NCBI GenBank assembly: GCA_024742875.1
Contig: JANSXP010000020.1
Coordinates: 1 to 64,000 of the forward strand
Origin: Planctomycetaceae bacterium
Lineage (GTDB): Bacteria > Planctomycetota > Planctomycetia > Planctomycetales > Planctomycetaceae
Length of the DNA stretch: 64,000 nucleotides
Direction: 5' to 3'
Below the pieces are notes generated by a model. The model ran no database searches, was not told the DNA's origin, and saw only the letters and a program-made list of their open reading frames with translations. Shown piece after piece: positions 34,676 to 44,811 of the stretch. The position numbers and the translations under genes were made by a program. Positions within the stretch are counted from its first letter, which is position 1; every line of letters starts with the position of its first letter.

Positions 34676-37573
34676 TCACTGAACGTCGTCTCGAAACTGG
34701 GGCGTTCCGCCGGACTGCCGCACCGTCATGCGTGCCGACAGGACAACGTCCCGGGCCGACTGTTTTTCTCCGGAAGGCCATTCGATCGTGATCGATTTCA
34801 CCCGACGATTTTCCGGGAGTACAAGCCAGACACGCTGCTCATTTGCCACCAGGTAGCCACCGCCAGCGTGCAGAGTGTGTGTGGCACTGTGGTCACCAGC
34901 TTTGACGGTAACTTTTGCGCCAGCGGCATGACGCAGGCCCGTCGTGGCGATCAGCCGTAGTGCACAACGCGGCGACTGGCCCGACTGGTTAATGAGAATG
35001 CGAGGCCGACCTCGGCGATGCGTCGCCAGCAGATCCGGTCGACCATCCTCGTTCATATCTGCAACGGCCAGTCCGCGCCCCAGGCGAGTTTCCGCAAAAT
35101 ACCCGGCGGACGCTGTATGGCTGTGAAACATATCTCCGGTATTGCGATAAACCTGCGGACGCATCGGCCGGTCATGCAGCTGACCATTGAGCATGATCAG
35201 ATCTTTACGACCGTCGTCATCCAGATCCAGCAGCTGCGTGCCCCACCCCATCGTGGCATAGCTACTGCGTGCCAGATCTTTCGCGGCCGTGTCGTCGACA
35301 AACGTACGACCATCGATATTGCTGTAATAAGAATTGGTCTGCGACTCAAAATTGGTGACGAAAATATCGGCGAAGCCATTGCCGTCCAGATCATCACTGG
35401 CAATGCCCATGGTGGCTTCCGCCGTACCATCAGACGCCACGGCGACACCTGACGTGACGGACTCATCCTCGAACAGGATCTGCCCGGCTGAAGCGTTGTA
35501 GAGCAGACGATTGTGGGTCGTGTCATTGCCGACAAAAACGTCGAGTCGGCCATCGCCGTCAAAGTCCCGCACCACGACGCCCAACCCTTTCCCATGGGAA
35601 TTCACGATGCCGGAAGATTCTGTGATGTCGCGAAATGTGCCATCCCCCGCGTTCTCGTAAAGCCGATCCTGCACGGCCGGCACATGCATCGGACCGCACT
35701 CTTCATCGGCGCGTTCGTCATCCCGACACCGTTCGCGAATCAGGTAGTTGGCCACATACAGATCGGGATCGCCGTCACCATCAAAGTCGCCAAAGGCGGC
35801 GCTCACACTCCAGTCACGGCTCGTGATTCCCACATCGTCGGAAGCCTCACGAAAGGTGCCATCGCCATTGTTCAGATACAGCTGATTGTGACCGTCGTTG
35901 GTGACGAACAGATCAGGAAAGCCATCGGCGTCGACATCCGCCACGGCCGTGCCGTGACCATAGTCACTGGCACCGATCCCGGCCGCCAAAGAGACGTTGC
36001 GAAACACGCCCGCCACCCGTCGATACAGGGCGTCCTGGTCAGCGCGCTCTGTGGACCAGGGAAAATCACCTGCCTGTGGGAAAAACAGGTCCGTGTGACC
36101 ATCGCCGTCAAAATCCAGCGCCGCCACCCCGCCGCCGAGCGACTCCAGAATGGATGGCCGGTCAACGGCAGGAAATGTGTATTCGAAATCCAGCCCAAGG
36201 GCGTCTGTGAGGTCGACAAAGTCGATGTCAAACGACGTGGGCTCAGCCCCAGACGGTTCGCCGACTTCCGGTGGTGTCTGCAGGAGGGACAGATCAACGT
36301 CCGTCAGTCGGGATGTACGAGGTGGCTTCAGCTGTGAGGGTGGCAGCGACACAAGAGCACGCAGCCGCTGATCAGCACGACGGGCGGACTCCAGCTCGTA
36401 CCCCTCTGATTTCAGCCACGTCAGGCAGATTCGTGCCTCTCTCCAGGCGCCGGCAGAAATCAGCTCGTCGATCGCTTCAGGAAACCGTTCTGCGGCTTCC
36501 TCAATGGAGGGCAGCCGCAGAATGGACTCCACCCTGGCGCCGAGCTGCTGCAGCACGCGTTTTTGTTCCAGCAGACGGGCCGCCTCGTCCGGGTCTGTCT
36601 GTTGCAGCAAGGCCGACAGCACGAACAGAGGTTCAGGATCAAACGGATCCAGCTGCACGGCGTTGCGATACGCGGCGATGGCCGCCTGGGTTTGATCACG
36701 CTCACGAAGGACCCGCCCAACGGCCAGCCAGTAAGCGTCGAACGACTGCCCCTGCGTGCCCACCTGCTGCAGGGCGGCGGCGGCGGCCTCGAAATCCCAC
36801 CGCAGAATGGCCAGTTCGGCGGCCGCCTGCTCTACCATCCAGACATCCTGCGACACACTGCGATCCCGCGCCGTGGCAATAACGTGGGCCGCTTCCTCCA
36901 GTTGGGCCATGGCCATGTAGTTACCAGCCAGCGCATAAACAAGGGAGCCTTCATCGGGATCGTTCTGCCAGGCCGCAATCAGCCGCCCGACGTTTTCCTT
37001 CAGATCGTAAGTCACGCGGCGGCCGGAGCAGAACAGGAAGACATCCTGCGCTGTGCAGCGTCCCAGGCCGTCCAGCGCGACAATCAGCTGTCGCAGCCGC
37101 AGCACATTCATCAGGTTGCCTTCGAGGTTGGCCAGCAGCCGAATGGCCTCTTCGTTTTCCGGCATGCGTTTGATGGCGAGATTCAGATACCGCCGCGCCG
37201 CGACCAGCCTGGGGATCTTCAGAGCGTGCTGTGCGGCCATCGTCAACAGCCGGGGGTCCTCTTCAAATCCGGAAATTCCAGACAGAACATCGAGCGCACG
37301 TTCATCGTGACCGCGCAAACCTTCAATCACCGCCAGCAGATAAAGGACTTCTGAATCATCAGAGGATTCACGCAGCGCGGTGACAATTGTGTAGGCCCGC
37401 TCAATATCTCCGGCATCGAGCGCGGCGGACGCTTCGGCGACCAGTTGCTGCTGACTGACCGGCTCGGCCGGACGCAGCAGCCACCATGCTGCAGCCATCA
37501 CCACCACCGGAATCCCCAGCAGCAACAACAGCCGCCCCACAGGCGAACGGGCCTCCCTGGATGCGCGCCTCAT
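34676..37573 (-). CDS. CRTAC1-family FG-GAP/ASPIC-UnbV protein with TPRs (second copy)
   Basis: The 965-residue product has a membrane anchor (about 14-33, LLLLLGIPVVVMAAAWWLL) and an N-terminal TPR region (about 40-400). Residues 450-870 contain FG-GAP/VCBS blades with DxDGDGxxD-type loops (AALDFDGDGHTDLFFP, VADVDADGFPDLFVTNDG, FGDFDGDGDPDLYVANY). The ASPIC/UnbV-type domain follows at about 880-955 (LIATTGLRHAAGAKVTVKAGD ... IEWPSGEKQ). Such proteins are abundant, exported and of unknown function, and probably bind Ca in the propeller. It is the last gene of a four-gene operon, 54 bases after the cytochrome stop. Confidence 0.9.
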   Translation of the reverse strand: MRRASREARSPVGRLLLLLGIPVVVMAAAWWLLRPAEPVSQQQLVAEASAALDAGDIERAYTIVTALRESSDDSEVLYLLAVIEGLRGHDERALDVLSGISGFEEDPRLLTMAAQHALKIPRLVAARRYLNLAIKRMPENEEAIRLLANLEGNLMNVLRLRQLIVALDGLGRCTAQDVFLFCSGRRVTYDLKENVGRLIAAWQNDPDEGSLVYALAGNYMAMAQLEEAAHVIATARDRSVSQDVWMVEQAAAELAILRWDFEAAAAALQQVGTQGQSFDAYWLAVGRVLRERDQTQAAIAAYRNAVQLDPFDPEPLFVLSALLQQTDPDEAARLLEQKRVLQQLGARVESILRLPSIEEAAERFPEAIDELISAGAWREARICLTWLKSEGYELESARRADQRLRALVSLPPSQLKPPRTSRLTDVDLSLLQTPPEVGEPSGAEPTSFDIDFVDLTDALGLDFEYTFPAVDRPSILESLGGGVAALDFDGDGHTDLFFPQAGDFPWSTERADQDALYRRVAGVFRNVSLAAGIGASDYGHGTAVADVDADGFPDLFVTNDGHNQLYLNNGDGTFREASDDVGITSRDWSVSAAFGDFDGDGDPDLYVANYLIRERCRDDERADEECGPMHVPAVQDRLYENAGDGTFRDITESSGIVNSHGKGLGVVVRDFDGDGRLDVFVGNDTTHNRLLYNASAGQILFEDESVTSGVAVASDGTAEATMGIASDDLDGNGFADIFVTNFESQTNSYYSNIDGRTFVDDTAAKDLARSSYATMGWGTQLLDLDDDGRKDLIMLNGQLHDRPMRPQVYRNTGDMFHSHTASAGYFAETRLGRGLAVADMNEDGRPDLLATHRRGRPRILINQSGQSPRCALRLIATTGLRHAAGAKVTVKAGDHSATHTLHAGGGYLVANEQRVWLVLPENRRVKSITIEWPSGEKQSARDVVLSARMTVRQSGGTPQFRDDVQ

Positions 37574-37627
37574 TTGGGATCTCCAGTCGATGCCAGGCGA
37601 ACGTCACGCTGGCGAAGAGCTGACGAG

Positions 37628-39457
37628 TTACTTTTGCAGCTCATTGGCCATTTGACGGTGGTAGTCCGACTTATCCGAATTCTCAAGCAGCTCATAGAGT
37701 GTTGCCAGAATGGAATGCGCGGAGGCGTTTCGGGGATTAATCTCAACGGCTCGCTCCAGCGATGCGATGGCATCTTCTGTCTGATCAAGGTTCTGGGCAA
37801 CCAGACCACGATAAAACCACGCTCGGGGATCCCTGCGAATCGCAGTCAGCTCCCGAAGCAGTTCATAGGATTCTTCGAATCGCTGCTGACGAAATCTCAG
37901 TTCAGAAACAACCTGCAGGGCCGTGGCCCGCCCTTCGGAAGGTGAGTCATCAAGATCAAGCGCAATCGTCCCCCACTTCTCGATCATCGGGTCGAACCTG
38001 GTGATTTCCGCGATATTGGCCAGTCCCGCGGCAACGTCGACATCACCCGCTCCTTTGTCCCAGGCTTCCTGCAGCAACTCCCGGGCTCCACGCAACAAGC
38101 GTTCGTCGCGCGACTGCGGCCTGGTCTGATAAATACTCAATGCGGCCAGCCCGCTGACCCGTGCCTGATCGGCCCGCGGCAGCGACGCAGGCTCGAGCAT
38201 AGACAAAATCTGCCCGCGGGCAGGTGCCGCCGCCGAGTCATCATCCGTCTCGTGAATGCCAATACGATGGTGGGTGAAAGCCACATGCGGCACTTCGGTC
38301 GGCGCCGATGGCATGTGACATTTGGTGCAATGATTTTCAGCCTTTTGTGTGCGGACAAGCGGTACTTCACCGCAGTCCTCATCCTGATGGCAGGTCAGGC
38401 AGATCGCACGGTACTGATCCAGCGGCGCAGTGTCGCTCTGGTCCTGGTGCGGGTGGTGGCAGGTCGTACACGTCAAGCTGTCTGTCTCTGTGAAACACGC
38501 ACTGCGGTGCATCTGTGCAACGTGCCCCACAATGGTCATCTGATCATCCGCTGCACCAAATCGAAAGTCCCGGCGGAAGGCCGATAGCGGCAGACCGGGA
38601 CGATAATCATCAAAGTCATGACCACGAACCATTACCTGCGCGTCCGCCTGAAGGTGGCACTGCTGACAGATCGCTTCCTGTAATTCGCGATCCAGATGCG
38701 CTGGGTTCACGATGGAATAGTCCACGTCGTCTTTTGATCCACCTGCCACGCTGGAGTGCTTTTGCACGTGAAGCTCTCCGGGGCCGTGACACCGCTCGCA
38801 GCTGATAAAGCTCTCATGAACCTGGACGTGGTAGTCATTATCGCCAATGGATTCGACCGGACCGGCATGACAGTAAAGGCAGCCAGCCGCCACGTTACGA
38901 CGAAAGGAAAACTGCGTTGGAAAGTCGTAACCCGGCGACATTCCCCATTGCTGTCGATCGGAGTACCACGTGAGTGGAGACTGAACCAGAAATCCATCCA
39001 TTTCCGCCAGATAGCTGCGGCCAAACCTTCCGGAGCCAACCGCCCAGCGAATCAGGATGTCACGCGGCGCAAGCTCCTTCTTTCCCACCAGCAGAGATTC
39101 GGTGTGCAGCAACTCACCGTCATCGCCAGTGCGGGAGCTGTAGCTGTAACCGGATAGCGGGTGTGGTACTTCCGCTGGTGAAGTGACCTGCCCGCGGGCT
39201 TCTGCCATGGAACGACTGTGGCGTGTCTTTGAAAAATGAGCGTGCACATCGGCATGACACTCCTGGCACGACTCACTGCCCACGTAGCCCACACCAGCTC
39301 GGGTGTTCAAAAATTCGGATTCGGGAACGACCGGTGCCGGGCTGGCCGCGTACATATCCGGCTCAGCAGACCTCTCTTCTGCATTGGACTGCGAAGCGGG
39401 TTTCTCTGTCGAACAGCCTGACAGCATCACAACGACCAGACACAGTAGGAATCTCAC
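37628..39457 (-). CDS. Seven-heme cytochrome c lipoprotein with TPR tail
   Basis: The 609-residue protein has a lipobox LSGC (Cys15). Seven CxxCH heme motifs are visible: CQECH (64-68), CLYCH (193-197), CERCH (220-224), CQQCH (264-268), CTTCH (330-334), CLTCH (353-357) and CTKCH (377-381). The last four are arranged as in cytochrome c554/doubled-CXXCH proteins. Residues about 470-605 form TPR-like repeats (RFEESYELLRELTAIRRDPRAWFYRGLVAQNL). The motif count is read directly; distal His ligands are not assigned. Start and upstream stop overlap (ATGA). A periplasmic or outer-membrane electron-transfer or heme-binding role is inferred. Confidence 0.9.
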   Translation of the reverse strand: MRFLLCLVVVMLSGCSTEKPASQSNAEERSAEPDMYAASPAPVVPESEFLNTRAGVGYVGSESCQECHADVHAHFSKTRHSRSMAEARGQVTSPAEVPHPLSGYSYSSRTGDDGELLHTESLLVGKKELAPRDILIRWAVGSGRFGRSYLAEMDGFLVQSPLTWYSDRQQWGMSPGYDFPTQFSFRRNVAAGCLYCHAGPVESIGDNDYHVQVHESFISCERCHGPGELHVQKHSSVAGGSKDDVDYSIVNPAHLDRELQEAICQQCHLQADAQVMVRGHDFDDYRPGLPLSAFRRDFRFGAADDQMTIVGHVAQMHRSACFTETDSLTCTTCHHPHQDQSDTAPLDQYRAICLTCHQDEDCGEVPLVRTQKAENHCTKCHMPSAPTEVPHVAFTHHRIGIHETDDDSAAAPARGQILSMLEPASLPRADQARVSGLAALSIYQTRPQSRDERLLRGARELLQEAWDKGAGDVDVAAGLANIAEITRFDPMIEKWGTIALDLDDSPSEGRATALQVVSELRFRQQRFEESYELLRELTAIRRDPRAWFYRGLVAQNLDQTEDAIASLERAVEINPRNASAHSILATLYELLENSDKSDYHRQMANELQK

Positions 39458-40764
39458 GGCAAACTCCTTTCCCCCGGGACCGGCAGTGCGGCGATCTTCT
39501 GGCTGCGCTTCTGAAAATCCCGCAGGGCCTGAGCGGCCCTTTCATCAGTGGGGTTAATTTGCAGTGCCATCGTGATGAACTGGATTCCCATCTCACGAGA
39601 GTAGTGTCGCAGCATGCGTTCACCCAGAGACACCTGCAACTCCATATCGCTGACACGTTCCGCAAGCACCTGGATATCCGACTCGATGTCCTGAACGGCT
39701 TTGTCCGCCTGTGTCCAGCGTTCAACCAGTTGACGAGAGCGATCACCCCGTCCCAGCTGTGCCTCCGCCCGGGACAGGACGTACAGCGTGGCCACATCTT
39801 CGGGCCAGATCTGCAACAGATCCGTTGCAATGGCAACAGCAGACTCTGGGTCGTCTGTGTCCAGGTCGATCTCGGCGATGGCTCGCCGGGCAGCAAAATT
39901 CTCAGGCATCAATGCCAGTACTCGCAGGTAGGCCGACCTGGCTGAGGCGTAATCGCCCGTTTGCCGCAGCGCGTTGGCGAGTCCTTCCCAACCTGCGGCG
40001 TTGTCGGGCTGCCGGCTGGTCACCCACTCAAACTGCACGATGGCTTCCTGACCGCGCGCCAACTGATTCAGACATTCTCCCATGCGCAGACGTGTCGCCG
40101 CAGCGTCCGGCTGACGCTGCAACGCTTCTGTGTAAGAATCAATGGCCTGCTGCCAACGCGTCAGAGTTTGATGCATCAGCCCCTCGTGATGCCAGGGGCG
40201 GTGGTCGTCCGGCCAGTCTCTCCGCCAGGCATCCAGCAACTGAGCGGCTTCGCTGAATCTTCTGTTCAAACGAAATCCAACCGCGTACGCCTCGCAAACG
40301 TCGCGTTCATCGAGACGTGGATCCCGCAGCAACGCAGCCAGTCGACCATCGATGCCGCCCGACAGCTGACCGCGGCGCGCTCGATTCAGAGTCCTTTGCT
40401 GACTGACCTGGGCAGCAGAATCGATTGTTGACTCGTAACGCAGCAACAGGCGATCCGCCTCATCCGGATCACCCGCCATGCGCAGAGTCTGCACGATTAA
40501 CAAACTCATTTCGGCGGTACCCGATTTGCCGCTGTGAGCAACCGCCATTTCCCGCGCCTCCGCAATGCGGCCTGCCTCCAGCAGACTGCTGAGCTGGCGC
40601 TGATACAGAATCGGACGCCCCCACAGCCAGACCAGACACATGACAGCCGGCAGTACCAGCAGGCAGGTCACCCAGCGTCGGGTCAATGACGCACGCAAAG
40701 TGTCTCCCGGGCTGGAGTTGGCAGATGCCGATTGATGGGACAATTCGGTCATGGACTTAGCCAA
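39454..40764 (-). CDS. Membrane-anchored TPR protein
   Basis: The 436-residue protein has a short cytoplasmic N terminus, one membrane helix (about residues 31-50, WVTCLLVLPAVMCLVWLWG) and a solenoid of TPR-like helical pairs up to the C terminus (RWQQAIDSYTEALQRQPDAAATRLRMGECLNQLARGQEAIVQFEWV). It is predicted to expose the TPRs outside the cytoplasm. TPRs mediate protein assembly; here it may organise the flanking CRTAC1 proteins and cytochrome. It overlaps its upstream neighbour by 16 bases and its downstream one by four, so coupling is tight. Confidence 0.85.
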   Translation of the reverse strand: MAKSMTELSHQSASANSSPGDTLRASLTRRWVTCLLVLPAVMCLVWLWGRPILYQRQLSSLLEAGRIAEAREMAVAHSGKSGTAEMSLLIVQTLRMAGDPDEADRLLLRYESTIDSAAQVSQQRTLNRARRGQLSGGIDGRLAALLRDPRLDERDVCEAYAVGFRLNRRFSEAAQLLDAWRRDWPDDHRPWHHEGLMHQTLTRWQQAIDSYTEALQRQPDAAATRLRMGECLNQLARGQEAIVQFEWVTSRQPDNAAGWEGLANALRQTGDYASARSAYLRVLALMPENFAARRAIAEIDLDTDDPESAVAIATDLLQIWPEDVATLYVLSRAEAQLGRGDRSRQLVERWTQADKAVQDIESDIQVLAERVSDMELQVSLGERMLRHYSREMGIQFITMALQINPTDERAAQALRDFQKRSQKIAALPVPGERSLP

Positions 40765-43649
40765 TACGGCGACTGTCGACCTTCAACGAGCGACAGTCTC
40801 TGTTTGGTGGGAACCTGCAGATATTCATCAATGTGACCGGACGGCCAACGCACTTCGACTTTATCGACAACATCCTCAGCTAAACCTCCGACGCTTAATC
40901 GCCGTTCATTCGAGCAATAGTACCCATCACCCGCCTGCTGCTGAAGGACAATACGAGTGTCTCCACTGACTACGCTGACAACAGCGCCCACCGCAGAACG
41001 ATTCGACTCGGTTCCCGTTAACCGCAGAGAAATCCATCCATCAACGGCCTTTGACCGATTTTCCAGCAGAGCCGGACGGCGATCCAGGTGCGTGATCAGC
41101 AAGTCGTCTCGACCATCGCCGTTCCAGTCCAGCCGGGCGACAGATCGTCCAAGCGTACGCTGCGCACCATACTCACCAGCCGCCTGCGGAGGACAACGAA
41201 TAAACAACCCGTCATTCGTGTTCTGAAACAGGTCAACTTTCATGCGAAATGGGGCGCCCAGATGCGTGTAGTCGTCCACGTGCCCATTCGCCACGACAAG
41301 ATCAAAATCACCGTCAAGATCGGCATCGAGCGCCTGAACACCAAATCCGAGCTGGCTTCTGGAATGAACGCCGAGCTGTGAGGCTTCCGTGCTGTCGCGA
41401 AAGAATCCCCCCCCAACAGACCGGTAAAATGTGTTGGTTTCATTCAGAAAGTTGGTGACCACAAGATCCACCTGAGAGTTTCCGGAAAAGTCGGCCGCAG
41501 CAATTCCCATGCAGGCTTCCAACTGACCTTCCCCGTTGCGCGCCAGTCCGATGACTTCTGCCTGATCCGTCAGGTGAATGCCGGAATGATCCGCGGCGAC
41601 CTTCCAGCAGTGATTTGCTGACAGGTCATTGGCCACAAAGATTTCCAGCCCTGGCAGGCCATCGAGATCTGCGGCCAGCACACCAAGGCCCCGACCACGT
41701 CCGGTCTGCAGGCCGCTTGCTTCGGACAGATCTGTGGATGATCCGTCGCCGTTATTGCGTGCGAGGCGATCAGGGGAAGGCTCAAACAGGGAAGGCAGAC
41801 AGCTGCGTTCGCGAAACACTCCCCCAACCTCGCCTCCACAGACACGCTCAAACGGCTCGCTGCCACTGAGATATTGAGCATCATAAAGATCGTCAAATCC
41901 GTCGCCATCAATGTCCGCCAGCAGACAACTCGTCGTCCATGCTTGTGGTCCGAGATCGATTTGCGACTCACTGAACGTACCATCGCCGTTATTCAGCAGG
42001 AGACGATTGTCTCCGATGTTGGCCACGTAAAGGTCTTCGAACCCGTCCCGATTCCAGTCCCCGACGGCGACACCCTGACCGAAGTCGGCCTCATCGGGAA
42101 TGGCCAGCTGATTTGACTGTTCGAATTGCCCATGTCGCTGTCGGTACAGCAGATCCTGCTGAGCTGGCGGCAGCGATTCGGGAGGTGGCCAGGAGCAGGC
42201 CTGCGTCAGAAATACGTCTGGATGGTCATCATTGTCATAATCGATGACGGCCACTCCACCGCCAAACCCCTCAAAGATCTTCAACCCACCGCCACCATCG
42301 CTCACACCAGGCGCATAAGGCAATGACAATCCGACTGCCTCACTGCAGTCCTCGAATGAGAGGTCGGTTTGAGTCCCCGCCTCGGACGACCGCGCAAGCG
42401 GGACGCTGTCGATCGCCATTTTGGCTGACGCGGCGACGTCCAGCGCCGTGAGCCAGCGCGATCGGCTCTGCTCAGCAATGCCGGCAAGCTCCGCACGCGA
42501 CGGAGCGTCTACTGCTGGCGTATCCGCAAATATGGACATTCCAGCCAGCCACACCACCGCCAGATCAGCCTCCCCCAACTGAGCGCATAGTTCAGCCGCG
42601 GTCAAAAAATCGGCAGGACGCTTTTCTCCCAGCAGCATCTCATGCATGAGCAGTTCGAGCTGATCAATCGTGGCAGCACGCTGTGTGAAGATTCGGCCCT
42701 CGCTTTCAAACTGAGGACGGCGACTCAGCAGAACACCGAGTGTCTGACAGGCTGAGCGGTGCAATGGATCAACCGACACCGTCTCGACAAGATATCTCAC
42801 CGCCTCTTCCGCGTTGCCCTGCTGTTCAGCCAGCCAGCCGAGGAGAAAACTGACGTTCGGATGGTGGATATCCTGTTGTCTTACCGATCGCCTCCATTGC
42901 TGTAGTTCAGCCTGAAGCCCCTGGCGGAAAAGTGACAACCCCAAACCGGCCCATGCAAAACCACACTGCGAATCCAGATCGAGCGCACGCTCAAAGTTGC
43001 TGTGGCCTGCGGCAAATCGATTCCGGGATAACTCCCAGGCTCCCAGGGCGGCGTAAATGCTGGCAGTAGGCTCTGCCTGAAGGGCAATGGTCAGCCCCTG
43101 TTCGTCTTCAAGAACTTCTCGCCGCGTGCACAAAAAGATCAACTGCTCCAGTGAAATGGAATTGGCCCGCAGCAGTCTCCGAAGTGTGGAGTTTGCAGGA
43201 ACTGTCTGCCCGAGTCGCAGCTGGAGATCCGCCAGAGCCTGTTGCGCTGAAGTGTCGTCGGGGTTCTGCTTCACCTGGAGAACCAGACAATCGAGGGCCG
43301 TCTCGTAGTATCCAACATCCAGCAAACGCCGCACCTGGTCTGCTTCCAGCGCCAGCTTTGATCGCCACGATTCGTGTTCACCAAGGAATTCCGCCAGCTG
43401 CTCGTCGCTGGCTATCTGCAGAACAGTCTTAAGCGCTGCCTGCTGCACCTCGCGGTCGAGTGGATAGTCAGCAAGTATCTGGCGAATCTGCGCTGCGGCA
43501 GCTTCGGGGGATTCAGCACCGCGCAGCCTCAGCACTCGCAGTTGCTCGACAGGGTTGCTCTTCTCCCTGCCAAGCCACCACCATCCGGAAAGGGCCAGGA
43601 CGAGTGTCGCCACAGCCAGAAACGTTGTCAGGAAATTCTTCTGCATCAC
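40749..43649 (-). CDS. CRTAC1-family FG-GAP/ASPIC-UnbV protein with TPRs (first copy)
   Basis: The 966-residue product starts GTG 43649 or ATG 43646, immediately after the T run of a terminator-like hairpin, and no Shine-Dalgarno sequence is visible. A membrane segment (about 7-25) is followed by TPR-like helices (40-400). FG-GAP blades span about 450-870 (AVIDYDNDDHPDVFLTQ, VGDWNRDGFEDLYVANIGDNRLLLNNGDG). The ASPIC/UnbV-type domain is at about 875-955 (ESNRSAVGAVVSVVSGDTRIVLQQ, VEVRWPSGHIDEY). It closely resembles the last gene of the operon, suggesting an old duplication. Exact function unknown. Confidence 0.9.
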   Translation of the reverse strand: MMQKNFLTTFLAVATLVLALSGWWWLGREKSNPVEQLRVLRLRGAESPEAAAAQIRQILADYPLDREVQQAALKTVLQIASDEQLAEFLGEHESWRSKLALEADQVRRLLDVGYYETALDCLVLQVKQNPDDTSAQQALADLQLRLGQTVPANSTLRRLLRANSISLEQLIFLCTRREVLEDEQGLTIALQAEPTASIYAALGAWELSRNRFAAGHSNFERALDLDSQCGFAWAGLGLSLFRQGLQAELQQWRRSVRQQDIHHPNVSFLLGWLAEQQGNAEEAVRYLVETVSVDPLHRSACQTLGVLLSRRPQFESEGRIFTQRAATIDQLELLMHEMLLGEKRPADFLTAAELCAQLGEADLAVVWLAGMSIFADTPAVDAPSRAELAGIAEQSRSRWLTALDVAASAKMAIDSVPLARSSEAGTQTDLSFEDCSEAVGLSLPYAPGVSDGGGGLKIFEGFGGGVAVIDYDNDDHPDVFLTQACSWPPPESLPPAQQDLLYRQRHGQFEQSNQLAIPDEADFGQGVAVGDWNRDGFEDLYVANIGDNRLLLNNGDGTFSESQIDLGPQAWTTSCLLADIDGDGFDDLYDAQYLSGSEPFERVCGGEVGGVFRERSCLPSLFEPSPDRLARNNGDGSSTDLSEASGLQTGRGRGLGVLAADLDGLPGLEIFVANDLSANHCWKVAADHSGIHLTDQAEVIGLARNGEGQLEACMGIAAADFSGNSQVDLVVTNFLNETNTFYRSVGGGFFRDSTEASQLGVHSRSQLGFGVQALDADLDGDFDLVVANGHVDDYTHLGAPFRMKVDLFQNTNDGLFIRCPPQAAGEYGAQRTLGRSVARLDWNGDGRDDLLITHLDRRPALLENRSKAVDGWISLRLTGTESNRSAVGAVVSVVSGDTRIVLQQQAGDGYYCSNERRLSVGGLAEDVVDKVEVRWPSGHIDEYLQVPTKQRLSLVEGRQSPYWLSP

Positions 43650-43687
43650 AAAAAAACCGATGAGTAGAGAAAACTCTACTCACCGGT
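43650..43687 (-). terminator. Strong intrinsic terminator/attenuator between DUF1559 and CRTAC1 genes
   Basis: On the minus strand TGAGTAGAG and CTCTACTCA pair perfectly around a TTTT loop, with outer ACCG/CGGT pairs, and are followed by seven T residues (plus A run 43650-43656). The T run ends one base before the CRTAC1 start codon. It could end DUF1559 transcripts or act as an attenuator for the downstream operon. Confidence 0.85.
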
Positions 43688-43719
43688 CCTGTTCCGTAAC
43701 AGATGCTGTCTGCCGAGTT

Positions 43720-44811
43720 TTAGAACTCGCCGATAACTTCCGTTCCCGATTTTGTGCCGAGTGCACCCCAAACACCGTATGGGCTGCGACCACCGCTGGT
43801 GCCGGGATCTACGGCGAAGGAGTCACCGCTGTCGATGTTCTCGCTGATGAAGCGAACAGAACCGTCTCCCAGAAGAACCTGAACACCACCTGTGTGGCGG
43901 CTCTGGGTCGAGTAAACACCCCAAGTGCCATCCCAGGTGTTGGCGGCACAACGAGGTCCGTTTGGAGGCAGGACGGTGTTGAAACCAGTCATCGACACGT
44001 TGCTGTCACACCATTTGTCGCCCGACCAGGCAACCAGTTCACCAGCTGGAATGTTAGGGTCAAAACGGTTGCGGTCGTTAGCATCCAGCTGTGCGAGACA
44101 GGTGGCCGGTACATCCAGCCCGCCGATGTTGTTACGAGTCTGTCCCAGCTTAGTGCGATCGCCGAGGCCACCGAGCGAACGAACCAGCTCACCCATCATG
44201 ATGGTGTTGCTGGTGCCGTCAGTACAGTCGCGAACGCCGTAGGTTGTCTGCTTGGCAAACATGCCTCGCGTTTGACGCTCATTCGAGGAAGCGAAGATAG
44301 AGTCGCCATTGCAGAACGCGTAGTTGACCTTGCCCTGTGAACCACGGCCATTACCGGAAGTGGGGGCGGAGTCAGATGGGCACAGGAAGGCGGAAATCTG
44401 AGCACGCCACGGCGTGTACGCTTCGACCCATGGCTCAGGCCCGAATGCCGGGTAGGTCACACCATCGATCGTCTGCTGTGAGGCGATCTGGTTGTACAAG
44501 TTGGCCTGCTCAATGCAGGGCAGCAGTCCGATGAAACCACTCAAGCGGTCCCAGTTGCCCGAACCAGAGGTCACCCAGCCCGTGCCACCTTTGTGGAAGC
44601 AGAACTTGCCGTACACGTCGTGGTAGTTGTGCAGGGCCAGACCAAGCTGCTTCAGATTGTTCTTACACTGGGTGCGGCGGGCAGCTTCACGTGCCTGCTG
44701 TACAGCGGGCAGCAACAGGGCAATAAGAATTGCAATGATTGCGATCACAACCAGCAGTTCGATGAGGGTAAACCCTTTCAAACGTCGGCTTTTTGTCGTC
44801 GGTTCGCTCAT
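43720..44811 (-). CDS. DUF1559 prepilin-like protein with H-x9-DG motif
   Basis: The 363-residue protein has a type IV pilin-like N terminus: a basic leader, then G13/F14 of [20 protein letters not shown], the likely prepilin-peptidase cleavage site, and a hydrophobic helix running into [16 protein letters not shown]. The body contains the DUF1559 features [15 protein letters not shown] and the C-terminal H-x9-DG motif [12 protein letters not shown]. Planctomycetes have many paralogues of this family; a role in surface or pseudopilin-like structures is inferred. It ends 70 bases before the CRTAC1 operon with a terminator between them. Confidence 0.96.
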   Translation of the reverse strand: MSEPTTKSRRLKGFTLIELLVVIAIIAILIALLLPAVQQAREAARRTQCKNNLKQLGLALHNYHDVYGKFCFHKGGTGWVTSGSGNWDRLSGFIGLLPCIEQANLYNQIASQQTIDGVTYPAFGPEPWVEAYTPWRAQISAFLCPSDSAPTSGNGRGSQGKVNYAFCNGDSIFASSNERQTRGMFAKQTTYGVRDCTDGTSNTIMMGELVRSLGGLGDRTKLGQTRNNIGGLDVPATCLAQLDANDRNRFDPNIPAGELVAWSGDKWCDSNVSMTGFNTVLPPNGPRCAANTWDGTWGVYSTQSRHTGGVQVLLGDGSVRFISENIDSGDSFAVDPGTSGGRSPYGVWGALGTKSGTEVIGEF

